Shown here one piece after another: positions 7,112 through 15,135 of a stretch of DNA of 20,550 bases. Origin of the DNA: Bacteroidales bacterium UBA1754 (lineage in GTDB: Bacteria > Bacteroidota > Bacteroidia > Bacteroidales > Paludibacteraceae); assembly GCA_002315615.1 (NCBI GenBank), contig DCHK01000005.1:1-20550 (forward strand). Direction: 5' to 3'. The notes beneath the pieces were generated by a model. It saw nothing but the letters and a program-made list of their open reading frames with translations. It made no database searches and was not told the origin of the DNA. Both the position numbers and the translations under genes were made by a program. The stretch's first letter is position 1; each line of letters starts with the position of its first letter.

Positions 7112-8152
7112 ATGAAAAAAGTATTGATAATAGGAGGCGGAGTGGCTGGTATGGAGGCTGCAGGGCAACTTGCCGTATTGGGATATTCTGTCGTATTGGT
7201 TGAAAGAAAAGACGTTTTGGGCGGACACGTTCGCAAATGGGATAGACTTTTCCCTAATAAACGTCCTTCTGAAGAAGTTGTCAATCATTTGTTGCAAAAA
7301 GTGCAACATCCTAATGTTGAGATTCGACTGAAACGTACTGTTACCGATTTGCGCCGAAATCCTAATGGTTCTTTTCTCGCTATTCTTTCAGACCAATCGC
7401 CTGTTTCGGCTGATGTGGTGCTTTTTGCTACGGGTTATCATCTTTTCGATGCTTACAGAAAAGAGGAATACGGCTATGGCATTTATAATAATGTGATAAC
7501 TTCTGCCGATTTGGAACGAATGTTCAAAAATGGTGAAGTGAAAACTGCCGAAGGTAAAATACCACAACGTGTTGGTATTGTTCATTGTGTCGGTTCGCGC
7601 GATACAAAATGTGGAAATTTATATTGCTCGCGTGTTTGTTGCGTTACGGGCGTTAAGCAAGCAATAGAACTGAAAGAATTGATTCCAAATGTAGAGGTTT
7701 TCAATTTCTATATGGATTTGCGTATGTTTGGTCGTGGTTTTGAGCAATTGTATTTGGAGGCACAGCAGAAACATCGTGTGCGTTTTGTTCGTGGTCGTCT
7801 CTCCGAAGCATCAGAAACGCAAGACCACGGAATTTTTCTAAAAGTAGATGATACACTTGTGGGTCGCCCGATGAAAATGACGGTCGATATGCTGGTTTTG
7901 ATGGTTGGATTTGAACCACGAAAAACGACTTTCCCTTTGCTCGAGAGTTTAGGAATCGAAAAGAATGAAGATGGTTTTATAAAAATTCGTGATTGTCATT
8001 TTGATGAAAATCGCACGAATGTCGATGGAATTTATGTGGCAGGTACTTGCACTTCGGCAAAAAGCATTAGCGAAACGATAAACGATGCTTGTTCGGCAGC
8101 ATTGCAAATTCATCGAAATCTTTCGGCAAAAGTTAAAGACAAAAGAAAATGA
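7112..8152 (+). CDS. HdrA-like FAD oxidoreductase (heterodisulfide reductase subunit A family)
   Basis: A 346-residue flavoprotein of the HdrA/QmoA family. Dinucleotide-binding GGGVAGMEAA (8-17) starts the FAD domain, with ATGYH (106-110) and the late GTCTSAKSISETI (311-323) typical of the family. The HdrA cysteine cluster is visible: HCVGSR (C159), C167, C172 and C176-C177 (YCSRVCC). It lacks the extra ferredoxin domains of archaeal HdrA and has no obvious NADH-domain fusion, so it is a minimal version. It would pass electrons to or from the HdrC-like protein whose gene overlaps its stop by four bases (ATGA). Cytoplasmic or membrane-peripheral. Electron donor and acceptor cannot be inferred from sequence. 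Confidence 0.88.
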   Translation: MKKVLIIGGGVAGMEAAGQLAVLGYSVVLVERKDVLGGHVRKWDRLFPNKRPSEEVVNHLLQKVQHPNVEIRLKRTVTDLRRNPNGSFLAILSDQSPVSADVVLFATGYHLFDAYRKEEYGYGIYNNVITSADLERMFKNGEVKTAEGKIPQRVGIVHCVGSRDTKCGNLYCSRVCCVTGVKQAIELKELIPNVEVFNFYMDLRMFGRGFEQLYLEAQQKHRVRFVRGRLSEASETQDHGIFLKVDDTLVGRPMKMTVDMLVLMVGFEPRKTTFPLLESLGIEKNEDGFIKIRDCHFDENRTNVDGIYVAGTCTSAKSISETINDACSAALQIHRNLSAKVKDKRK

Positions 8153-8478
8153 ATCAATTTGGATTCTCAATAAATAAGGACAAGTCCATAGATATGGACA
8201 AAACTTCGCAAAAACTTACGCAGTATTTGACGACGGAAGAACCCTCGTTCAATATTTGTATGTCTTGCGGAACTTGTTCTGCCACTTGTTCTGCTGGAAA
8301 TTTTACAGATTTCTCGTTGCGACGCATCAATTTGTTGGTGCTTCGTGGTCAGTTGGACGAAGTGCGAGATGAAGTGAACAAATGTATGCTTTGCGGAAAA
8401 TGCACATTGCTTTGTCCGCGTGGCGTAAATACGCGTGGTGTGATTGTAGCCATTAAGCAATATTTTGATAAGCTGTAA
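8149..8478 (+). CDS. HdrC-like 4Fe-4S dicluster protein
   Basis: A 109-residue ferredoxin-type protein with two CxxCxxCxxxC motifs: C37, C40, C43, C47 (ICMSCGTCSATC) and C79, C82, C85, C89 (CMLCGKCTLLCP). The intervening FTDFSLRRINLLVLRGQLDE is the helical spacer seen in HdrC/GlpC-type subunits. It probably shuttles electrons between the HdrA-like flavoprotein and the membrane HdrE/HdrD-like protein encoded next. The start overlaps the previous stop (ATGA), giving translational coupling. A second in-frame ATG at residue 16 would shorten the N terminus without losing a cluster. Confidence 0.87.
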   Translation: MNQFGFSINKDKSIDMDKTSQKLTQYLTTEEPSFNICMSCGTCSATCSAGNFTDFSLRRINLLVLRGQLDEVRDEVNKCMLCGKCTLLCPRGVNTRGVIVAIKQYFDKL

Positions 8479-8500
8479 GAATTTATTTTTCAACTAAATA

Positions 8501-10351
8501 ATGTATAAATATTTCCTCGATATATTTCCACTTTTCACCATTCCGTTCAATGTAGGATTGTTGTTTTTCATTTGCACGATGATTTACAAAACTCTTCGTT
8601 GGACAATGGAAATTGAAGATTCTCAATGGAAGATATTGAAAGGTTTTTTACCTCAAAATATTTGGGCATCGGTAAAGGAAATTTGTCGCGAGTCGTTGCT
8701 TCACTTGCGTATTTTCAAACAAAACCTTTTGCTTGGTTATATGCATACGAGTTTGGCTTTCGGTTGGTTTTTGCTCATCGTTTTCGGAAATATCGAGGCA
8801 AAAATCGTTCGTGGTGGACTTGGAACTGGATTTGAATTGCCTCATTATCCAATTTTCTTGAAATATTTTGCTACAGAAGGAAGTCATTCTTTGCCGAAAA
8901 CGGTAATTGATTTCAGCATACGGACAGGTTTTTTCGATTTTATGATGGACTTGTTGTTGCTCATTATTTTGTCTGGTTGTTGTTTGGCTTACTTGAAGCG
9001 TTTTCATTCCACCACTTTTGGTATGAAAAGAACCACAAAATTGCGTTTGGGTGATAAAATCACGATGGGTGCTTTGTGGTGCATTTTCCCTGCCCGCTTG
9101 ATTGCCGAAAGTATAACGTCTGGTGCTTACGGAACAGGTTCTTTCCTTACGGGAACTTTGGGAAATGTCTTTGCACAAATTATTCCACAAGCGTATTTGC
9201 TGAAAAGTGTTGCACCATTTTGGTGGATTTATTCTATTACTTTAGGAATATTCTTCGTAGGTGTGCCGTATTCGCGCTATATGCACATTTTGTCGGAACC
9301 TGTGCTTATTTTTATGCGCAATGCAGGTGTTAAACCTTCGAAAAAAAATAGCGATGGATTTTCTCAAGCGGAAATCTTTTCGTGTTCACGTTGTGGTATT
9401 TGTGTAAATAATTGTCAGTTGGCTCGTGCTACCGAAATTCGGTCAATGCAGCCAACATATCTCAATCGCGAAATTCGTCATCACGTTCCGTTGTCGCAAG
9501 AAATGTTGCGAACTTGCCTTATGTGCGGACGTTGCAATGTAACTTGTCCTGTTAAAATTGATTCTATACAAACGCGTGCCAACGAGCGTCGTGCGATGTG
9601 GAGCAAACACAACGAAAATTGTTTTGCATATTTGCCAAAAGTTTTGAAAGAGTCGGCAGAAAATAGTGTAGATGTACTTTATTTCGCTGGTTGTATGACG
9701 CATCTTACGCCTGTCATTAAAAATTCTATGATGAAAATTATGCGTGCGGCAGATGAAAATTTTCAATTTTTGGACGAGAATGGTACAATTTGCTGTGGTC
9801 GTCCACTCAAACTTAGCGGTCAAGAGGTTGAGGCAGAACAATTGATGGCGGCTAACAAGGAACGAATTATCAATTCTGGTGCGAAATTGTTGGTTACATC
9901 TTGCCCAATATGTTACAATACATTCAAAAATGAATACAATTTGCCAATAGAAGTTGTTCATCATACCGAATATATTCAACGATTGATTGCAGAAGGAAAG
10001 TTGCAGTTGACTAAAACTGATGAGCAAGTTGCTTATCACGACCCTTGTGAGTTGGCACGTGGAACGCACGTTACTGTTGCTCCACGCGAAGTGCTGAATG
10101 CTATTGCAGTGTTAGACGAACAAGCAAAACAAAAAGGCGAAAAAACGCTTTGTTGTGGTGGCAGTTTGGGTAGTACAAGGGCAACAAACGAGCAACGACA
10201 AAATATTGCGAAAGCCGCTCTTCGTCATATCAATCCAGATAAACATACGTTGGTAACTGCTTGCCCAATGTGTAAACGAACATTTGCACAAGTGTCTGAT
10301 ACTAAGGTGGTTGATATTTCAGAGTTGGTGGCAAAAAACATTAAAGAGTAA
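8501..10351 (+). CDS. Membrane-bound HdrE/HdrD-like fusion: cytochrome b-type anchor plus Fe-S and two CCG domains
   Basis: A 616-residue protein. N terminus: about five hydrophobic helices (roughly 8-28, 76-96, 146-166, 186-204, 238-258) resembling NarI/HdrE/DsrM cytochrome b anchors; H82 (GYMHTSLAFGW) and H262 (RYMHILSEP) are candidate heme b ligands. Then two 4Fe-4S motifs: C295, C298, C301, C305 and C339, C342, C345, C349. C terminus: two complete cysteine-rich CCG motifs, C398-x32-CC-x35-CPIC(468-471) and C516-x34-CC-x35-CPMC(588-591), which match the CX31-39CCX35-36CXXC pattern of HdrB/HdrD non-cubane clusters. It likely links the cytoplasmic hdr-like proteins to the membrane quinone pool. 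Starts 22 bases after the HdrC-like gene. Alternatives are a GlpC/LutA-type or DsrMK-type oxidoreductase. Confidence 0.85.
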   Translation: MYKYFLDIFPLFTIPFNVGLLFFICTMIYKTLRWTMEIEDSQWKILKGFLPQNIWASVKEICRESLLHLRIFKQNLLLGYMHTSLAFGWFLLIVFGNIEAKIVRGGLGTGFELPHYPIFLKYFATEGSHSLPKTVIDFSIRTGFFDFMMDLLLLIILSGCCLAYLKRFHSTTFGMKRTTKLRLGDKITMGALWCIFPARLIAESITSGAYGTGSFLTGTLGNVFAQIIPQAYLLKSVAPFWWIYSITLGIFFVGVPYSRYMHILSEPVLIFMRNAGVKPSKKNSDGFSQAEIFSCSRCGICVNNCQLARATEIRSMQPTYLNREIRHHVPLSQEMLRTCLMCGRCNVTCPVKIDSIQTRANERRAMWSKHNENCFAYLPKVLKESAENSVDVLYFAGCMTHLTPVIKNSMMKIMRAADENFQFLDENGTICCGRPLKLSGQEVEAEQLMAANKERIINSGAKLLVTSCPICYNTFKNEYNLPIEVVHHTEYIQRLIAEGKLQLTKTDEQVAYHDPCELARGTHVTVAPREVLNAIAVLDEQAKQKGEKTLCCGGSLGSTRATNEQRQNIAKAALRHINPDKHTLVTACPMCKRTFAQVSDTKVVDISELVAKNIKE

Positions 10352-10385
10352 TTAAGAATAATACAAGGTTTTAATAATAAAGGTT

Positions 10386-11117
10386 ATGAAAAGTCGAAAA
10401 ATAAATCCTTTGTTCTTTATTTATCAATGGATAATTTGGTTTCCGTTGTTCTTAGTAACAACAATTCTTACCGCTGTCATCACTATTGTGATGTGTGCTG
10501 TGTTCGATGATCGTATTTGGGGATTTTATCCTGCAAAGTGGTGGTCAAGAATTTCTTGCTGGACAGCTTTTTGTGGTGTAAAATTTGTTGGCAGAGAGCA
10601 TATAAAACCTAATCAGTCGTATATTTTTGTATGCAACCATCAGAGTTTCTTTGATGTCTTTGCCATTTATGGTTGGTTGAATATTTCTTTCAAATGGATT
10701 ATGAAAAAGGAACTCGAGAAAGTGCCTTTTATCGGACCTGCTTGCAAATCGGCTGGACATATTTTTATTGCTCGTGGACAAAATAAATCGGCTTTACAAA
10801 GTATTGAAGATGCCAAAAAGAAGTTGCAAAATGGGCTTTCTGTCGTCATTTTCCCCGAAGGCTCACGTACCCCAGATGGTAATGTAAGTGCTTTCAAACG
10901 AGGTGCTTTCCAAATAGCATCAGACCTTTCGTTGCCTATTATTCCTGTTTCTATAAGTGGTCCGTTCGAAATAATGCCTCGCACATCATTTTTTATAAAA
11001 CCACATAAAATTGAAATCGTTTTTCACGAGGAGGTGTCGCTCAACGCAAATCAGCAAAATCATACAGAAGAAATAGAGAACATTCGAAATATTGTTGCAA
11101 ACGATGTAAAACATTGA
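10386..11117 (+). CDS. plsC: 1-acyl-sn-glycerol-3-phosphate acyltransferase (PlsC family)
   Basis: A 243-residue membrane acyltransferase that makes phosphatidic acid from lysophosphatidic acid. An N-terminal hydrophobic segment (about 12-38) anchors it. Catalytic NHQSFFD gives the HX4D motif (H85, D90); FPEGSR (156-161) binds the glycerol phosphate; the IIPVSISG block (185-192) completes the family pattern. Lies 34 bases after the Hdr-like fusion gene and 3 bases before the OmpA-type gene, so it is part of one operon. Some Bacteroidota relatives acylate other lipids (for example ornithine or glycine lipids), so the acceptor is inferred. Confidence 0.9.
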   Translation: MKSRKINPLFFIYQWIIWFPLFLVTTILTAVITIVMCAVFDDRIWGFYPAKWWSRISCWTAFCGVKFVGREHIKPNQSYIFVCNHQSFFDVFAIYGWLNISFKWIMKKELEKVPFIGPACKSAGHIFIARGQNKSALQSIEDAKKKLQNGLSVVIFPEGSRTPDGNVSAFKRGAFQIASDLSLPIIPVSISGPFEIMPRTSFFIKPHKIEIVFHEEVSLNANQQNHTEEIENIRNIVANDVKH

Positions 11118-11120
11118 TTT

Positions 11121-13043
11121 ATGAAGAAAACCCTTCTTTTCTCCATATTTATATTTGTTGTTCAAATGGCATTTTGTCAGAATTTGAATACAATTTCTAA
11201 GGCTGCCGAGAAAGATTATTATCTGGGTGTTTCGCAATTCCGTTTGGGAAATAACAAGGAGGCTTTGGATGCGTTTCGCGATGCCATAAAACGCGATAAA
11301 AATTTCGTTGATGCCTATTGGGTAATGGCGGAAGTGTATAAATCGCAAAAAGACGAAACTGCACGTATAAATACGCTTAAAAGAATTGCGTCAACATCAT
11401 TTCCAAGCACTACGCAAACATTGACGCGATTGGGAATTGCACAATATGAAAACGGATTCTACGAAGATTCTTATGAGTCGTTTACCAAAATTCCAGCAGC
11501 AGAACGTACTGCGCGTATTCAAAATTGGATTGATAGGTGCGAAGTGGCTGTCTCGTTGTTCAAGAAACCTATTCCTTTCGAACCTCATAATCTTGGTCCA
11601 AAATTGAATACTATTTACGATGATTATTGGCCAAGTGTTACTGCTGACGAGCAAACTCTTTCGATGACTGTTTTGGTGGGAAAAATGGCTAATAGTAGTA
11701 CTACAATAGGTTTTCACGAGGAAATTTTTCATAGTAAAAAGGTCAATGGAGAATGGACTGTAAGTAAAAATATCGGTGCCCCGATGAATACTCCTGGCAA
11801 CGAGGGCGCTCAAACTTTCTCGTTCGATGGGCGATATATGTTTTTTGTGGCGTGCGACCGACGTACTGGACTTGGTGGGTGTGATATTTATTACTCTATA
11901 AAAAATGGTGAAACTTGGAGCGCGCCTGTAAATCCTGGCGAACCTTTGAATACTAAATATTGGGAGACAAGTCCTTGTTTTTCAGCAAGTGGCGATGAAC
12001 TTTATTTCTCAAGCAACCGACCTGGTGGCAAAGGCAAAAAAGATATTTGGGTGTGCAAAGTTAAAATGGATGAAAATGGTGTGCTTTCTTTCTCGAATCC
12101 TGTAAATGTAGGCGAACCGATAAATACAATCGAAGATGAGTTTTCGCCATTTTTTCACGCCGACAATAAAACATTGTATTTTTCATCTACTGGTCATCCT
12201 GGACTTGGTGGGTACGATGTTTTTATGTCTCGTAGATTGCCGAATCATACTTGGTCGCCAGTGAAAAATCTTGGCTATCCACTTAATACACATCGCGATG
12301 AGATAGGTTTTGTGGTGAATGTGGCTGGCGACAAGGCTTATTTTTCTTCAGACGGAATTCTGAATAATGGTCGCCAAAAAGATATTTACGAAGTGGAACT
12401 CTATACAGCCATTCGCCCCGATCCTGTGAAATATTTCAAAGGTCAAGTAACCGATTATGATTCTCAAAATGGTATTCAAGCAAAGGTTGAGGTGTTCGAT
12501 TTGAATAGCAATAAAACTGTATATCAGTCAGTTTCAGATAGTAAAAATGGCGATTTTCTTGCGTGTTTGCCTGCCGACAAAGAATATGGTTTTAACGTCA
12601 GCAAAAAAGGGTATTTGTTTTATTCGGGGCATTTCGATGAAGGTGATAGTGTGCATATCAAAGTAAATCAAGAAGTTGAGTTGCCAAAAATAGAAACTGG
12701 TCGTAAACTCGTTTTGCGTAACATCTTTTTTGATTTCGATTCCTATCATTTGAAAAAAGAATCGCGTGCCGAACTTGACAGATTGTGCGATTTCTTGCGT
12801 CAATATCCACGTGTAAAAATCCAATTAGGTGGACACACCGACAACAAAGGCTCCGATGAATATAATTTGACTCTTTCGCGTCATCGTGCCAAAGCAGTAC
12901 TCGATTATTTGGTAAAAAAGGGTATTCCAATCAGTCGTTTGTCGTGCGAAGGTTTTGGAGCAACCAAACCGATGGCAACAAACGAAACCGACGAAGGACG
13001 TGCATTGAACCGTCGCACCGAAGCCATTATTATGGAGAAATAA
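11121..13043 (+). CDS. OmpA-family protein with TPR and PD40 propeller repeats (PorE-like architecture)
   Basis: A 640-residue envelope protein. Order: signal peptide (1-19, ending AFCQ); TPRs at about 30-145; beta-propeller PD40/WD40-like repeats at about 165-425, with repeated SFDGRYMFF, SASGDELYFSSNRPGG and HADNKTLYFSS; a carboxypeptidase regulatory-like beta domain (about 437-515); and an OmpA_C peptidoglycan-binding domain (about 528-640, FFDFDSYHLK, with D574 and R589 in the HTD...LSxxRA pattern that binds diaminopimelate). This domain order equals that described for PorE of the type IX secretion system, but Bacteroidota have several such paralogues, so the assignment is tentative. No PorP/SprF gene is adjacent. 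Follows plsC by 3 bases; strong terminator after. Confidence 0.85.
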   Translation: MKKTLLFSIFIFVVQMAFCQNLNTISKAAEKDYYLGVSQFRLGNNKEALDAFRDAIKRDKNFVDAYWVMAEVYKSQKDETARINTLKRIASTSFPSTTQTLTRLGIAQYENGFYEDSYESFTKIPAAERTARIQNWIDRCEVAVSLFKKPIPFEPHNLGPKLNTIYDDYWPSVTADEQTLSMTVLVGKMANSSTTIGFHEEIFHSKKVNGEWTVSKNIGAPMNTPGNEGAQTFSFDGRYMFFVACDRRTGLGGCDIYYSIKNGETWSAPVNPGEPLNTKYWETSPCFSASGDELYFSSNRPGGKGKKDIWVCKVKMDENGVLSFSNPVNVGEPINTIEDEFSPFFHADNKTLYFSSTGHPGLGGYDVFMSRRLPNHTWSPVKNLGYPLNTHRDEIGFVVNVAGDKAYFSSDGILNNGRQKDIYEVELYTAIRPDPVKYFKGQVTDYDSQNGIQAKVEVFDLNSNKTVYQSVSDSKNGDFLACLPADKEYGFNVSKKGYLFYSGHFDEGDSVHIKVNQEVELPKIETGRKLVLRNIFFDFDSYHLKKESRAELDRLCDFLRQYPRVKIQLGGHTDNKGSDEYNLTLSRHRAKAVLDYLVKKGIPISRLSCEGFGATKPMATNETDEGRALNRRTEAIIMEK

Positions 13044-13059
13044 AACTTGTAAGAATTGT

Positions 13060-13090
13060 AAACTCGTCTAATTTAGGCGAGTTTTTTTTT
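13060..13090 (+). terminator. Intrinsic terminator of the hdr-like/plsC/ompA operon
   Basis: AACTCGTCTA (13061-13070) pairs with TAGGCGAGTT (13074-13083, one G-T pair) around a three-base loop, followed by a run of nine T (13082-13090). Confidence 0.85.
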
Positions 13091-13117
13091 GTGATAATTT
13101 TTACGCTCGAATTTTTA

Positions 13118-13147
13118 TTTGTTTCTCGTTTCTTTTTTGTACCTTTG
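13118..13147 (+). promoter_or_regulatory. Promoter of rpsA
   Basis: TTTG (13118-13121), 18-base spacer, TACCTTTG (13140-13147). Both boxes fit the Bacteroidota consensus. The start codon is 60 bases downstream, so rpsA has a leader of about 50 bases, longer than most genes here. Confidence 0.8.
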
Positions 13148-13179
13148 CACCCGTGTTTATTAACCATATTGTTTAACCC

Positions 13180-13191
13180 GCCTAATTAGGC
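13180..13191. other. 12-bp perfect palindrome in the rpsA leader
   Basis: GCCTAATTAGGC is a perfect inverted repeat lying 16 bases before the rpsA start codon and after the promoter. It could be a protein-binding site or form a small hairpin in the mRNA near the ribosome site. A similar CTAATTTAGGC occurs in the terminator at 13061-13083. Confidence 0.5.
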
Positions 13192-13207
13192 ACAATAAAA
13201 AAACTAA

Positions 13208-14995
13208 ATGACAGATTTAAAAACTGTTACCCCAGATGAAAATTTCGACTGGGAAGCATTCGAAAATGGTGGTGTCAAAGTTGAGATGAACAAAGAAGAC
13301 CTCACAAAAATGTACGACAACACCCTCAATGAAATCAAAGACAAAGAAGTAACAATGGGAACAATCATCTCGATGAACAAACGCGAGGTTGTTGTTGAAA
13401 TTGGTTACAAATCAGACGGCGTAATTCCTATGAGCGAATTCCGTGGCGAAGAAATCAATGTTGGCGACAAAGTTGAAGTTTTCATCGAAAGTCCTGAAGA
13501 TAGAAAAGGACAACTTATTCTTTCACACAAAAAAGCTCGTGCTACTCGTTCTTGGGATCGTGTTAACGAAGCATTGGAAAACGACGAAATTATCAAAGGT
13601 TACGTTAAATGTCGCACTAAGGGCGGTATGATTGTTGACGTATTTGGAATCGAAGCATTCTTGCCAGGTTCACAAATCGATGTTCGTCCTATCCGCGACT
13701 ACGATATTTTCGTAGGCAAAACTATGGAATTCAAAGTTGTTAAAATCAATCACGAATTCAAAAACGTTGTTGTTTCTCACAAAGCGCTTATCGAAGCTGA
13801 ACTTGAACAACAGAAAAAAGATATCATCGGAAAACTTGAAAAAGGTCAAGTTCTTGAAGGAACTGTTAAGAATATCACTTCTTATGGTGTGTTCATCGAC
13901 CTCGGTGGCGTAGATGGTTTGATTCACATTACCGACCTTTCTTGGGGACGTGTTACACATCCAGAAGAAATCGTTGCTTTGGATCAAAAACTTAATGTTG
14001 TTATCCTTGATTTTGATGACGATAAAAAACGTATCGCTCTTGGTTTGAAACAACTTACTCCTCATCCTTGGGATGCTCTTGACGCTAACCTTAAAGTTGG
14101 TGACAAAGTAAAAGGTAAAGTAGTTGTGATAGCTGATTACGGTGCATTCGTAGAAATCGCTACAGGCGTTGAAGGTCTGATTCACGTTTCAGAAATGAGC
14201 TGGTCTCTCCACTTGCGTTCTGCTCAAGATTTCTTGAAAGTTGGCGACGAAGTTGAAGCAGTTATCCTTACTCTCGATCGTGACGAACGTAAGATGTCTC
14301 TTGGTATCAAACAACTTAAAGCTGATCCTTGGGAAAATATCGACGAAAAATACGCTGTTGGAACTAAACACACTGCAAAAGTTCGTAACTTCACAAACTT
14401 TGGTGTATTCGTAGAAATCGAAGAAGGCGTAGATGGTTTGATTCATATCTCTGACCTTTCTTGGACAAAGAAAATCAAACACCCATCAGAATTCACTCAA
14501 CTTGGTGCTGATATCGAAGTTCAAGTATTGGAAATCGACAAAGAAAATCGCCGTTTGAGCCTTGGTCACAAACAATTGGAAGAAAATCCTTGGGATGTGT
14601 TCGAAACAATGTTCACTGTTGATAGCATTCACGAAGGAACAATTGTTGAAATGATGGATAAGGGTGCAGTTATTGCTCTTCCTTATGGTGTTGAAGGTTT
14701 TGCAACTCCAAAACATCTTGTAAAAGAAGATGGTTCGCAAGCAAAATTGGATGAAAAACTTCAATTCAAAGTAATCGAATTCAACAAAGATGCAAAACGT
14801 ATCATTCTTTCTCATAGTCGCATTTTCGAAGACGAAAAGAAAGCTGCTAATGGCGAAGAAGAATCAGCAAAAGCAAAAAAATCTTCTAAAAAATCTAAAA
14901 AAGACGAAGTTGTAACTCCAGTTTTGGAAAAGACTACTCTTGGTGACATCGAAGACTTGGCTGCTTTGAAAGAAAAATTGGAAAAAGAAAAATAA
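13208..14995 (+). CDS. rpsA: 30S ribosomal protein bS1
   Basis: A 595-residue S1 with six S1 RNA-binding domains at about residues 47-108, 127-192, 213-282, 297-369, 385-456 and 473-537, including typical YGVFIDLGGVDGLIHITDLSW and YGAFVEIATGVEGLIHVSEMSW blocks (domains 3 and 4). It recruits mRNA to the ribosome, which matters in a genome that lacks Shine-Dalgarno sequences. The C-terminal tail (about 540-595) is lysine/glutamate-rich and disordered. The ATG at 13208 follows an A-rich leader with no Shine-Dalgarno; own promoter and terminator make it a single-gene unit. Codon use is of the highly expressed type. Confidence 0.98.
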   Translation: MTDLKTVTPDENFDWEAFENGGVKVEMNKEDLTKMYDNTLNEIKDKEVTMGTIISMNKREVVVEIGYKSDGVIPMSEFRGEEINVGDKVEVFIESPEDRKGQLILSHKKARATRSWDRVNEALENDEIIKGYVKCRTKGGMIVDVFGIEAFLPGSQIDVRPIRDYDIFVGKTMEFKVVKINHEFKNVVVSHKALIEAELEQQKKDIIGKLEKGQVLEGTVKNITSYGVFIDLGGVDGLIHITDLSWGRVTHPEEIVALDQKLNVVILDFDDDKKRIALGLKQLTPHPWDALDANLKVGDKVKGKVVVIADYGAFVEIATGVEGLIHVSEMSWSLHLRSAQDFLKVGDEVEAVILTLDRDERKMSLGIKQLKADPWENIDEKYAVGTKHTAKVRNFTNFGVFVEIEEGVDGLIHISDLSWTKKIKHPSEFTQLGADIEVQVLEIDKENRRLSLGHKQLEENPWDVFETMFTVDSIHEGTIVEMMDKGAVIALPYGVEGFATPKHLVKEDGSQAKLDEKLQFKVIEFNKDAKRIILSHSRIFEDEKKAANGEEESAKAKKSSKKSKKDEVVTPVLEKTTLGDIEDLAALKEKLEKEK

Positions 14996-15018
14996 TTCGT
15001 AATAATTTTTCTTGTAGG

Positions 15019-15048
15019 AAAAGACTGCTTTCGGGCAGTCTTTTTTTT
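15019..15048 (+). terminator. Intrinsic terminator of rpsA
   Basis: AAAAGACTGC (15019-15028) pairs with GCAGTCTTTT (15035-15044), loop TTTCGG, T tract to 15048. It is flanked by A on the left, so it could also act on the minus strand. Confidence 0.9.
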
Positions 15049-15104
15049 GTTTGTCAATCGTTGTATATTTTTACGAATGGCAATTTTTCGATTAACTTTT
15101 TTCT

Positions 15105-15112
15105 TATCTTTG
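15105..15112 (+). promoter_or_regulatory. -7 promoter box of the envC-like gene
   Basis: TATCTTTG matches TAnnTTTG, 23 bases before the ATG at 15136. The expected -33 position is T-rich without a clear TTTG. It shows that this gene has its own promoter. Confidence 0.7.
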
Positions 15113-15135
15113 TAACTGTTTTGGAAAAAGAATTT

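Noticed and set aside
9443..10069. 208-residue minus-strand frame inside the Hdr-like fusion gene
   Set aside because: It is antisense to a well supported coding region with intact cysteine motifs and has no recognisable domain.
12944..13189. 81-residue open frame over the end of the OmpA gene
   Set aside because: Out of frame with the OmpA domain and crossing a terminator and the rpsA promoter; a shadow frame.
15061..15135. N-terminal extension of the EnvC-like protein
   Set aside because: It begins at a TTG, spans the -7 promoter box and would bury the signal peptide that starts at 15136.
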